Source: Methylobacterium terricola
GTDB lineage: Bacteria > Pseudomonadota > Alphaproteobacteria > Rhizobiales > Beijerinckiaceae
Length of the DNA: 33,574 nt
Direction of reading: 5' to 3'
NCBI RefSeq assembly: GCF_006151805.1
Contig: NZ_VDDA01000040.1
Location: forward strand, 1 to 33,574
Numbering within the stretch: the first letter of the stretch is position 1; every line of letters starts with the position of its first letter. The notes below the pieces were generated by a model. The model saw only the letters and a list, made by a program, of their open reading frames with translations, searched no databases and was not told where the DNA came from. A program made the translations under genes and the position numbers. This document shows positions 16,503-24,804 of the stretch, piece after piece.

Positions 16503-16525
16503 TTTCCGATCCCCGCGAGGCCCCG

Positions 16526-17443
16526 ATGTTCTTCGCTCCCCCGCCGGCCGTCACGGCCGAGATCTTCACCCGCCTGCCGGACCGCTACCGTGCGCGCAAG
16601 CCCACCGCCTGGGCGAACGCCAATCGGGGCGGCGAGCCGATCGATTCCTTCCTCGAAGGGCCGGTCTTCGACCGCCAGGGCCGGCTCTACGTCACCGACA
16701 TCCCGCACGGCCGGATCTTCCGGATCACGCCCGACGGGGCTTGGGACCTCGTCGCCGAGTATGACGGCTGGCCGAACGGGCTCAAGATCCACCGCGACGG
16801 GCGGATCTTCATCACCTGCTACAAGAACGGCATCATGCTGCTCGATCCCGACAGCGGATCGGTGACGCCGTTCCTCGACACCGCCGGCTCCGAGGGCTTC
16901 CGGGGCGTCAACGACCTCACCTTCGCGCCGAACGGCGACCTCTACTTCACCGACCAGGGCCAGACCGGCCTGCAGGACCCGACGGGCCGTGTCTACCGCC
17001 TGCGCGCGTCCGGCGAGCTGACCTGCCTGGTCGATACCGTGCCGAGCCCGAACGGCATCGTGATCGATACCGCGATGAAGAGCCTGTTCGTCGCGGTCAC
17101 CCGAGCCCAGCAGATCTGGCGCATCCCGCTCGGGTCGAGCGGGCTGGTGTCGAAGGTCGGGGTGTTCGCGCAGCTCCACGGTGGGATGGGCGGGCCGGAC
17201 GGCATCGCGCTCGACGAGGACGGCTGCCTGATCGTCGCCCATACGGGCTTCGGCTCGATCTGGCGGCTCTCGCCGGTGGCCGAGCCGCTGCTGCGGGTGA
17301 CCTCCCCCGCCGGAATCTCGACCACCAACGTGGCGTATGGCGGGCCCGATCGAAAGACCCTGTTCATCACCGAATCCGCCACCGGCAGCATCCTGACGGC
17401 GCCGATGCCGGCCCCCGGCCAAGTCCTCTTCTCACACGCCTGA
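16526..17443 (+). CDS. SMP-30/gluconolactonase/LRE family lactonase
   Basis: This is a 305-residue six-bladed beta-propeller. The divalent-metal ligands expected for the family are in place: E44 (SFLEGPVFD), N129 (GVNDL), N176 (SPNGI) and D225 (GPDGIALD). No signal peptide is visible, so it should act in the cytosol, opening sugar-acid or related lactones. The ATG at 16526 lies 23 bases after the MFS stop, and 8 bases separate it from the next hydrolase. It probably works on the same lactone/acid pool as the two COG3618 hydrolases. Confidence 0.88.
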   Translation: MFFAPPPAVTAEIFTRLPDRYRARKPTAWANANRGGEPIDSFLEGPVFDRQGRLYVTDIPHGRIFRITPDGAWDLVAEYDGWPNGLKIHRDGRIFITCYKNGIMLLDPDSGSVTPFLDTAGSEGFRGVNDLTFAPNGDLYFTDQGQTGLQDPTGRVYRLRASGELTCLVDTVPSPNGIVIDTAMKSLFVAVTRAQQIWRIPLGSSGLVSKVGVFAQLHGGMGGPDGIALDEDGCLIVAHTGFGSIWRLSPVAEPLLRVTSPAGISTTNVAYGGPDRKTLFITESATGSILTAPMPAPGQVLFSHA

Positions 17444-17451
17444 GAGTACCG

Positions 17452-18399
17452 ATGAGCACGATGACCCGGCGCGACCATCTCGCGCTCCTGGCGACCGGTT
17501 CCTTGGTGACCGGGCTCGCCGTCGGCGCCGCCGGCCCGGCCGCCGCCCAGGCCGTGCGCTGGTCCGGCGGCACCGGGAAGCCCCGGATCGCGGTCCCGGC
17601 GAACGCCACCGACTGCCACCACCACATCTACGATGCCCGCTTCCCCCCGGCGCCGGCCTCGACCCTGCGCCCGCCGGATGCGAGCGTCGAGGATTACCGG
17701 GCGCTTCAGCGCCGCCTCGGCCTCACCCGCAACGTCGTGGTGCAGCCGTCGACCTACGGCACCGACAACCGGTTGCTGGTGGAATCGCTCGCGGCCTTCG
17801 GGCCGAGCGCCCGCGGCGTCGCGATGCTCGATGCCGGCGTCAGCCCGGACGAGCTGCGCCGCCTCGACGCAGCCGGCATCCGCGGCGTGCGCTTCGGCAC
17901 GCGCCTGCCGGGCGGCGCCCCGATCACCGATCTCGAGCCGGTCGCCCGCAAGATCGCCGATCTCGGCTGGCACATCCAGCTCGTCTCGGAAGGCGAGAAG
18001 ATCCTGGAACTGCGCGAGGTGCTGGAGCGCCTGCCGGTCCCGGTGGTGTTCGACCATATGGGCCACCTGCCCGAGCCGGCCGGGCCCGATCATCCGGCCT
18101 TCCGGGTCATCGCCGACCTGATCGCCACCCGCGGCGCCTGGGTGAAGCTCACCGGCGCCTACATCCTGTCGAAATCCGGCCCGCCGGCTTACGCCGATCG
18201 CGGCCGGCTCGCCCGCGCCTATGTCGCGCTCGCGCCCGAGCGGTTGGTCTGGGGCTCCGACTGGCCGCATCCCACCTCGCCGGCCGAGGGCAAGCCCGAC
18301 GATGCCGGCCTGCTCGACCTCCTGGCCGAATGGGCGCCCGATCCGGCCGTGCAGGCGAAGATCCTCGTCGCGAATCCGGCCCGGCTGTACGGGTTCTGA
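17452..18399 (+). CDS. Tat-exported amidohydrolase, COG3618/LigI-like
   Basis: This 315-residue TIM-barrel hydrolase has an N-terminal Tat signal: TRRDHLALLATG (5-16), a hydrophobic stretch, and a cleavage region ending AAAQA near residue 34. This places it in the periplasm, unusual for a family better known in the cytosol. Metal and catalytic residues are DCHHHIYD (H56-H58), FDHMGH (H202) and WGSDWPHP (D270). This GSDWPH form is close to that of 2-pyrone-4,6-dicarboxylate lactonase and its relatives. An in-frame ATG at 17461 would still leave the twin arginines. It is the last gene of the 14465-18399 group. I infer that it opens an external lactone whose product is taken up by the MFS or ABC carrier. 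Confidence 0.83.
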   Translation: MSTMTRRDHLALLATGSLVTGLAVGAAGPAAAQAVRWSGGTGKPRIAVPANATDCHHHIYDARFPPAPASTLRPPDASVEDYRALQRRLGLTRNVVVQPSTYGTDNRLLVESLAAFGPSARGVAMLDAGVSPDELRRLDAAGIRGVRFGTRLPGGAPITDLEPVARKIADLGWHIQLVSEGEKILELREVLERLPVPVVFDHMGHLPEPAGPDHPAFRVIADLIATRGAWVKLTGAYILSKSGPPAYADRGRLARAYVALAPERLVWGSDWPHPTSPAEGKPDDAGLLDLLAEWAPDPAVQAKILVANPARLYGF

Positions 18400-18542
18400 C
18401 AGTCGTCCGATCATTCGGCGAGGCGGCGCGCGCCTCCGTTTGGCCCGCGAAACCGCCGCCGATCACCGGCACGTCGACGGACCCGGGCCGTCTCCCCACG
18501 CCCGTCGGCCGCGCGCCAGTCGGCACCGGGCATGATCGCCGT

Positions 18543-18660
18543 CGATACCGCCGCGCCGTCGAGCGGATCCGTTCGACGGCGCAAGCCACGCCCGAACGGG
18601 TGCCGGCGCTGATGGGCCGGACGCCTTGGCATCGACGCGTCGATGCCAAGGCGCGAGGGT
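18543..18660. repeat. Two-hairpin intergenic repeat, copy 2 (REP-like, most complete)
   Basis: GATACCGCCGCG is followed by hairpin 1 (18553-18565 with 18570-18582, one G-T pair), the conserved spacer GCAAGCCACGCCCGAACGGG, and hairpin 2, a perfect 32-base palindrome at 18622-18653 whose arms contain CGCCTTGGCATCGACG. It lies downstream of the Tat amidohydrolase. Sequence 18400-18542 before it shows nothing I can name. Confidence 0.75.
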
Positions 18661-18707
18661 ACGAGAGGTCGATCTCCGCCTCGACGGGCACGCGGAGGCG
18701 CGTGAAC

Positions 18708-19029
18708 TTAATCGGGCGGGCGCGCGTCCGGGGCGAGCGTCGAGCCCGGCGGCCAGCGATCACCGCGAGGTCGCGGTCGGCCTGGAAGCGGGCCGAGACC
18801 GCCCGCCGACCATCGTGGATGCCCACGTCCCTGTCGACCACGACCGCGTGCTTGATGTCGTCATGCGCACCGTCACCGCGGGGATGTGCCGCGCCCGCGC
18901 GAAGGCCGTCTCCGGGTCGCCGCGGCGGACGGCGCGCTCGCTGACCTCGTTCGTGCCGACGCCATCGCAGAGGGCGGGCGCATCGATGCCCACGGCGCTG
19001 ACCACCTCCTGGTCTCCCTGCACCAGCAT
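18708..19029 (-). pseudogene. Frameshifted C-terminal fragment of a UbiD-family decarboxylase
   Basis: On the minus strand, SERAVRRGDPETAFARA in one frame is followed in another by DDIKHAVVVDRDVGIHD and ARFQADRDLAVIAG. A further one-base shift gives GSTLAPDARPPD and a TAA at 18708-18710. These blocks match, in order, the C-terminal pattern of UbiD proteins (…KHVVVVDDDIDI…W-A-x-x-T-R-x-Q-A-D-R-D…P-G-A-x-G-S-x-L-D-P…). At least two frameshifts are needed, and no N-terminal two-thirds is present. I first considered a molybdenum hydroxylase from the GDPETAFARA segment, but the following blocks fit UbiD better. An active UbiD would decarboxylate an aromatic or unsaturated acid with prenylated FMN. 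Confidence 0.6.
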
Positions 19030-19216
19030 ACCGGCTCAGACTAGTCAGGTGCCGGCGGGTCAACGCGAGGTGGCGGCGCGCCGAATGCTGCTCCACGTCA
19101 GCGCTTGTTCCTGGAAACCCACGTCACTCGACCAGACGGATACGTATCGCCGGTCCATTTCTTGCCTCTGGCTCAGCCGGTGCACCCATCAAGGTTGACC
19201 GACCTGGAGATCCTGG

Positions 19217-19579
19217 ATGAGCCGATCCCTGCATACGGATGAGGAGATTGCCTTCCTGCTGGACGAGGCGGCCCGCGGCATCCCGATCGCCGAGATCTGC
19301 GTCAGCGCCAAGATCTCGCTCGGCACCTTCTATCGATGGCGACGGCGGCTCGGGGGGCTCAAGCCCGCGGGCGTGGCCCGCCTCGACCAGATCGAGAAGG
19401 AGAATGCGGTGCTGCGGGCGGAGGTACAGCGCCTGCGCGCCGCGATCGTCGTCAAGCCGTGGCGGAGGGAGCCAAGCCAGCCGGCCGCCTCCGAGCGCAC
19501 GGCTCAGCGCCCGGGGCCTCGCTATCGCAGCGGCGAGTCCTGCAATGGCCGCTTCGCCTTCGTGCGAACCGCGAGCTAG
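19217..19579 (+). CDS. Orphan IS3-family OrfA-like transposase subunit
   Basis: This 120-residue protein has an N-terminal helix-turn-helix (EIAFLLDEAARGIPIAEICV then ISLGTFYRWRRRLGGL, residues 10-48) and a leucine-zipper-like helix (IEKENAVLRAEVQRLRA, about 59-75). That is the standard layout of IS3 OrfA, which binds element ends. The C-terminal third is low-complexity and unlike IS3. No OrfB (DDE integrase) frame follows and no terminal repeats were found, so it is a solitary remnant or a domesticated DNA-binding protein. The ATG follows CTGGAGATCCTGG. The 19030-19216 sequence upstream contains nothing I can identify. Confidence 0.65.
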   Translation: MSRSLHTDEEIAFLLDEAARGIPIAEICVSAKISLGTFYRWRRRLGGLKPAGVARLDQIEKENAVLRAEVQRLRAAIVVKPWRREPSQPAASERTAQRPGPRYRSGESCNGRFAFVRTAS

Positions 19580-19627
19580 CGCCGCCCCCATGGCATGGTG
19601 ACGTGCCGAGCGACGTTCCTCGAGACC

Positions 19628-19666
19628 GCGCCAGCCCCGGGAGACATGGGCTGAAAGGGCTGGCGC
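19628..19666. terminator. Inverted repeat downstream of the amidase operon
   Basis: GCGCCAGCCC (19628-19637) pairs perfectly with GGGCTGGCGC (19657-19666), ten bases beyond the stop of the minus-strand amidase gene. The 19-base loop and absent T-run make intrinsic termination uncertain, but the position fits the end of the operon. Confidence 0.45.
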
Positions 19667-19675
19667 GCGTTGCGT

Positions 19676-20623
19676 CTATTGTCCGGCGAGCGCCATCTTG
19701 GGCATCAGCATGTGCACGCCTTTGTTGCCATCCACCGTTTGGGTGATCCGCAGGTTTCCGGCGAGTGAGCACAGCATGTAGGCTTGGTTGCGGGTCAGGC
19801 TCGTGCGCTCGCAAACGAGTCTCACCATCTCCCGCACGGCCTGCCGCATGGCTTCGTCGAGGCTCTCATGCAAGCCGATCGACATCAGGTCGGTGGGCGT
19901 CTCGGCGAAGGGCCACGCGCCCGTGAGGTCCTTGCGCACGGTGAGCCGGAAGGTGCCGGTCAGGCCCGTCTCCAGCGCGGTGATGCAGACCTCGCCATCG
20001 CCCTGCACGCCGTGGCCGTCGCCCGCGTAGAAGCCCCCGCCGGGGTTGAAGACCGGCAGGTAGAGCGTGGTGCCGACCCGCATCTCCTTGTTGTCCATGT
20101 TGCCGCCGAAGGCGCGGGGCACCGGCGAGCCGACTCGCCCCCAGGCGGCGGGCGGGGCGGTGCCCATGATGCCGAAGAACGGATCGAGGGGCAGCTCCGT
20201 CCCCCAGGGCAGGCGACAGACTCCGCGTGCGGTGTCGATGTCGGCATGGATCGTCTCGTAGTCGGTGAACTCGTCCGGCAAGGTGCCGAGCAGCGGCATG
20301 ATCGACACGAAGCCCCAGTCCAGACGGAACGTCAGATCGAGGATGTCGACCTGCAGCATGTCGCCGGGCTCCGCACCGGCGACATGAACCGGTCCGGTGA
20401 CGAAGTGCGGACCGCCGCCGGGCGTCAGCGTATCGAGGGCGTGGAGCAGGTCGGCGGGCACGCGGGCCGGGTCGGGATGGAGCGACTCGCGTCCGCCCGC
20501 CGGGTGCGAGTGCAGGGTGACGGTGTCGCCGGACTCGACCGTCAGAACCGGCGGCAGGGCGGCGTCGAAATAGCCGAGCACCATGGTCTCGGGGGTGGCG
20601 GGGATCTCGTGATGGGTGGACAC
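19676..20623 (-). CDS. Acetamidase/formamidase family amide hydrolase
   Basis: This is a 315-residue cytosolic amidase of the FmdA/AmdA family, hydrolysing formamide, acetamide or similar short amides to ammonia and the acid. Typical blocks are GAEPGDMLQVDILD (83-96), GGNMDNKE (173-180) and GDGHGVQGDGE (201-211). The start is a GTG at 20621-20623 preceded by AGGAGA. It is the last gene of the minus-strand urt-like operon, 20 bases after urtE. This neighbourhood parallels the Methylophilus fmd cluster, where a formamidase is encoded with an amide/urea ABC transporter. It is somewhat shorter than FmdA itself (about 400 residues). The exact amide is unknown. Confidence 0.87.
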   Translation of the reverse strand: MSTHHEIPATPETMVLGYFDAALPPVLTVESGDTVTLHSHPAGGRESLHPDPARVPADLLHALDTLTPGGGPHFVTGPVHVAGAEPGDMLQVDILDLTFRLDWGFVSIMPLLGTLPDEFTDYETIHADIDTARGVCRLPWGTELPLDPFFGIMGTAPPAAWGRVGSPVPRAFGGNMDNKEMRVGTTLYLPVFNPGGGFYAGDGHGVQGDGEVCITALETGLTGTFRLTVRKDLTGAWPFAETPTDLMSIGLHESLDEAMRQAVREMVRLVCERTSLTRNQAYMLCSLAGNLRITQTVDGNKGVHMLMPKMALAGQ

Positions 20624-20643
20624 GGCGTCTCCTGGATCGTGCG

Positions 20644-21353
<710 letters not shown>

Positions 21354-21357
<4 letters not shown>

Positions 21358-22064
21358 CGTCCGAGAAAGACCTCGATCACACGGGCATCGCTGCGGGCGC
21401 CCTGCATGCTGCCCTCGTAGAGCGTGCGGCCCTCGTGCAGCACCGTCACCCGATCGGCGATGGCCTCGACGAAGCCCATGTCGTGCTCGATCACCAGGAT
21501 CGCCCGGTCCGGCCGGCGCAAGCCTCGGATCAACGCGGCGGTCTGGGCGGTCTCGGCGTCGGAGAGCCCGGCCACGGGCTCGTCGAGCAGGAGGAGCGCG
21601 GGCTCGGCGGCGAGCACCATGCCGATCTCCAGCCATTGCTTCTCGCCGTGGGCGAGGCTGCCGGCCGGCACCGCGGCTCGCGGCGCGAGTCCGATCTCGC
21701 CGAGGACCGCCGCGACGCGAGCGACGCGGTCGCGCCCGCGCGAGGCAGGGCCGCAGCCGATCTCGAGGTTCTCGCGCACCGTGAGCGCCGGGAAGACGCT
21801 GGGCTTCTGGAACTTCCGGCGCACCCCGGCCCGGGCGATCTCGGCCTCCGAGCGCTTCGTCAGGTCGATGCGATCGCCGAGCATCACCCGGCCGGAGACC
21901 GGCTTCGTGACGCCGGAGATCACGTCGAGCAGCGTGGTCTTGCCGGCGCCGTTCGGGCCGATCACGGCCCGCACCTCGCCGGGATCGATCGCGAGCGAGA
22001 CGGAATCGAGCGCGGTGAACCGGCCGAAGGCGACCGTCAGGGCATCGACGACGAGGGCGCTCAT
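21354..22064 (-). CDS. urtD: Urea/short-chain amide ABC transporter ATP-binding protein UrtD-like
   Basis: This is a 236-residue LivG-type ATPase. Walker A is GPNGAGKTT (36-44). KFQKPSVFPALTV (84-96) contains the Q-loop. The unusual signature LAHGEKQWLEIG (137-148), in place of LSGGQ, is the UrtD form, and Walker B is ALLLLDEP (156-163) followed by VAGLSDAE. Its start at 22062-22064 overlaps the urtC-like stop by four bases. It pairs with the UrtE-like ATPase to drive the two permeases. Confidence 0.87.
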
Positions 22065-23161
22065 CGGGTCCCCCGCAGCCAGGTCGGGCGCAGGCGCCAC
22101 CCGACGAGGTCGAGCAGGCCGTTCGGCAGGACCAGCACCACGAGCAGCACCAGCCCGGACAGGATGAAGGGCCACGCCTCCGGCATCGCCGCGCTGAGCC
22201 AGAACTTCAGGCCGTTGACGAGGACCGCACCGATCACCGCCCCGCCGAGCCGCCCCAGGCCGCCGATCGCCACCCAGACGGCGATCTCGATCGAGAGGTC
22301 GGGGGCCAGGACCCGCGGGTTGATGATGCCGACCTGCGGCACGTAGAGGATGCCGGCTAGCGCGGCGATCATGGCCGAGAGGCACCAGATCGCGAGCTTC
22401 AGTCTGGTGGTGCTGTAGCCCAACGTGCGCAGGCGGGTCTCGTCGTCGCGGCAGGCGAGCATCCGCCGCCCCACGGCACTGCCGACGAGGAGCCGCGTGC
22501 CCGCGAGCACCGCCGCCAGCGTGAGGAGAGCGGCGACCGCAAGCCCGGTGACGACGCCCGGCGAGCCCATCGGCCAGCCGAACAGCAGGGGAAAGCCGGT
22601 CATGCCGTTGTTGCCGCCGAGCCCGGTATCGTTGCGGTACATCAGCAGCATCGCGACGTAGACGAGGGCCTGGCTGATGATCGAGAAGTAGACGCCGTTG
22701 ACCCGCGATCGGAACGAGGCGAGCCCGAACACGAAGGCGACGAGTCCGGCGAGCCCCAGCGCGAGGATCAGCGCGTAAGCGCCGTGGTCGAGCCCCGCCC
22801 AGTAGGCCGGCAGGCTCTTCCAGCCCATGAACTGCACGAAGTCCGGCAGCACGCCGGTCTCCGCGACGCCGTGCGCCAGCAGGTGCATGGCGCAGACGTA
22901 GCCGCCGATGGCGAAGAACAGGCCGTGCCCCAGGCTGAGGATGCCGAGATAGCCCCAGACCAGATCGAGGGCGACGGCGAGGATCGCGAAGGCCGCGAGC
23001 TGGCCGAGGGCGTTGACGAGGTACGGGGCGGGGGGCGCGGCGAGGATCGCGGCCGCGGCCGCGAGGCAGAGCCCGACGAGGCCCGCGATCAGGGGATCCC
23101 GCACGCCTCGCCCCGCCGGCCCGGCCGCCGCCGCGAGGGTGGTCTGCATGGCGCCGTTCAT
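22061..23161 (-). CDS. urtC: Urea/short-chain amide ABC transporter permease UrtC-like
   Basis: This is a 366-residue LivM-type inner-membrane permease with about ten hydrophobic segments. GYLGILSLGHGLFFAIGGY and VWVAIGGLGRLGGAVIGA are the conserved family segments. The ATG at 23159-23161 overlaps the urtB-like stop (ATGA). Weak N-terminal alternatives exist (Met 1 and Met 5), but the overlap favours the first. Confidence 0.87.
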   Translation of the reverse strand: MNGAMQTTLAAAAGPAGRGVRDPLIAGLVGLCLAAAAAILAAPPAPYLVNALGQLAAFAILAVALDLVWGYLGILSLGHGLFFAIGGYVCAMHLLAHGVAETGVLPDFVQFMGWKSLPAYWAGLDHGAYALILALGLAGLVAFVFGLASFRSRVNGVYFSIISQALVYVAMLLMYRNDTGLGGNNGMTGFPLLFGWPMGSPGVVTGLAVAALLTLAAVLAGTRLLVGSAVGRRMLACRDDETRLRTLGYSTTRLKLAIWCLSAMIAALAGILYVPQVGIINPRVLAPDLSIEIAVWVAIGGLGRLGGAVIGAVLVNGLKFWLSAAMPEAWPFILSGLVLLVVLVLPNGLLDLVGWRLRPTWLRGTR

Positions 23162-24804
23162 CGCCGCCGCCTCGCCGCGAAGAGGCCCTCGGGCCGGCGC
23201 TGCAGGAACAGGATGATGCCGACGAGGACGATCACCTTGGCGGCGACGGCTCCCGAGATCGGCTCGATCAGCACGTTGGCGCCGCCAACCCCGAGGGCCG
23301 CCACCAGGGTCCCGGCGAGGCTGCCGACGCCACCCAGCACCACGACCATGAAGCTGTCGACGATGAAGCCCGAGCCCATGCCGGGGTTGACGCTGTAGAT
23401 CGGGCAGAGCGCCACCCCGGCGAGGCCTGCCAGGCCCGAGCCCAGCCCGAAGGCGAGGCGGTCCACCCGGCGGGTCGGCAGACCGAGACAGGCGGCCATG
23501 TCGCGGTTCTGGGTCACGGCACGGATGTCGAGCCCGAGCGGGGTACGGCGCAGGATCAGCAGCGTCAGCGCCAGCGTGGCCGCCGCGAAGCCGATGGCGA
23601 AGAGGCGGTTCCAAGTCATGACGAAGTCGGCGTAGAGCGGGACCCCGCCGCTGACATAGGCCGGCATGACGAATTGCAGATTCTGGGTGCCGACGGCGAC
23701 GCGGACGACATTCACCAGGAACAGGCTCACCGCCCAGGTGGCGAGGAGGCTCATCAGCGGGCGCCGGTAGAGATGGCGCAGGATCAGGGCCTCGACGACG
23801 ATGCCCACCAGGGCGACCGCGATGAAGGCCACCGGGATGGCGGCGAACAGGTACAGGTCGAGCAGGCCGGGGGCGAGCCGGCGGAAGGCCTCCTGCACGC
23901 CGTAGGTGGTGTAGGCGCCGAGCATGATGAACTCGCCCTGCGCAAGGTTGATCACGCCCATCAGCCCGAAGATGATCGCAAGGCCGGCGGCCACCATGAA
24001 CAGGATGCTGGCGAAGCTCAGTCCATTATAGACGACCGCGAGACCGTCCCCGATCGCGACCGCCCGCGACACCTGCGCGAGGCCAGCATCGAGGGCAGTG
24101 CGGAATGCCGGATCGGTGGCGTAGGCGGGATCGCTCTTGAGGGCCGCGAGTCGCGCCTGCGCGGCCCCGGACGGATTGGCGGCCACGGCCGCGATCGCCC
24201 CCCGACGCCGGGCCGGGTCGGGCGACGACAGGGCAGCCGCCTGGGCGAGTCCGGCGATCGATGCTCTGAGCGCGGGATCGCGCTCCGCGTCGCGAGCGCG
24301 GTCGAGCACGGCCGCCGGGACGGTGGCGATGCGCCGCTCGAGCGCCGCGAGGCTGGCGGCGCGGGCGGCCACGTCCGGGCCGGTCAGCAGCGCGACGATC
24401 CCGCGCGCGGTCTCGATGGCGGCGCGCTGGCGAAGGCCGAGAACCGGCACGCGCGCGTCCGCGGAGGCGCGGGGCACGCCCGTGACGGCATCGCGACCCT
24501 CGGGGGCGCCTGGGCGGTCGAGCAACAGGGCGCCCTCCGCCGGGCAGGCGAGACGGCGCTCGGCCAGCGCAGCGAGGAGGCTGCCGGCGAAGGCGAGATC
24601 GGCCGCCGGGAGCTCGGCGGCCGCTTGGACGAGGGTCTCGGCTCCGCGGACCTGCGCGGCGCCGTCGCCGCAGAGATCCGCCGCGACGGCCGCGCGGTCG
24701 AACGGCGCGGCAGAGGCCGGAAGCGCCAAGCCCGCCAGACACAAGCCCACCAGACACCAGAGCGCGAGAAGCGCCCGGACGGAGTGCCGCCTGGGATCAA
24801 CCAT
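23158..24804 (-). CDS. urtB: Urea/short-chain amide ABC transporter permease UrtB-like
   Basis: This 548-residue protein has a signal-like hydrophobic segment (about 10-33), a ~220-residue Ala-rich helical extracytoplasmic domain, and a LivH-type permease domain from about residue 257. The permease begins VYNGLSFASILFMVAAGLAI and carries GLMGVINLAQGEFIMLGAY, with VVVLGGVGSLAGTLVAA near the end. The long N-terminal domain is characteristic of UrtB as opposed to LivH. The ATG at 24802-24804 lies eight bases inside the urtA-like gene's end; an in-frame ATG 51 bases further upstream lies deeper in that gene and is less likely. Confidence 0.86.
   Translation of the reverse strand: MVDPRRHSVRALLALWCLVGLCLAGLALPASAAPFDRAAVAADLCGDGAAQVRGAETLVQAAAELPAADLAFAGSLLAALAERRLACPAEGALLLDRPGAPEGRDAVTGVPRASADARVPVLGLRQRAAIETARGIVALLTGPDVAARAASLAALERRIATVPAAVLDRARDAERDPALRASIAGLAQAAALSSPDPARRRGAIAAVAANPSGAAQARLAALKSDPAYATDPAFRTALDAGLAQVSRAVAIGDGLAVVYNGLSFASILFMVAAGLAIIFGLMGVINLAQGEFIMLGAYTTYGVQEAFRRLAPGLLDLYLFAAIPVAFIAVALVGIVVEALILRHLYRRPLMSLLATWAVSLFLVNVVRVAVGTQNLQFVMPAYVSGGVPLYADFVMTWNRLFAIGFAAATLALTLLILRRTPLGLDIRAVTQNRDMAACLGLPTRRVDRLAFGLGSGLAGLAGVALCPIYSVNPGMGSGFIVDSFMVVVLGGVGSLAGTLVAALGVGGANVLIEPISGAVAAKVIVLVGIILFLQRRPEGLFAARRRR

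Noticed and set aside
2439..18399. A standard protocatechuate 4,5-cleavage (lig) cluster
   Set aside because: LigI-like and LigK-like proteins are present, but ring-cleavage dioxygenase, CHMS dehydrogenase and OMA hydratase genes are not, and lactonases of other types are. The lig label would overstate the evidence.
18760..19029. Fragment of a xanthine/CO dehydrogenase large subunit on the minus strand
   Set aside because: Only the GDPETAFARA segment resembles that family. The next blocks (KHAVVVD, FQADRDLAVIAG, GSTLAPDA) follow the UbiD C-terminal order.
18626..19198. 190-codon plus-strand open frame over the UbiD relic
   Set aside because: It begins inside a repeat hairpin, has no ribosome-binding site and no family resemblance.
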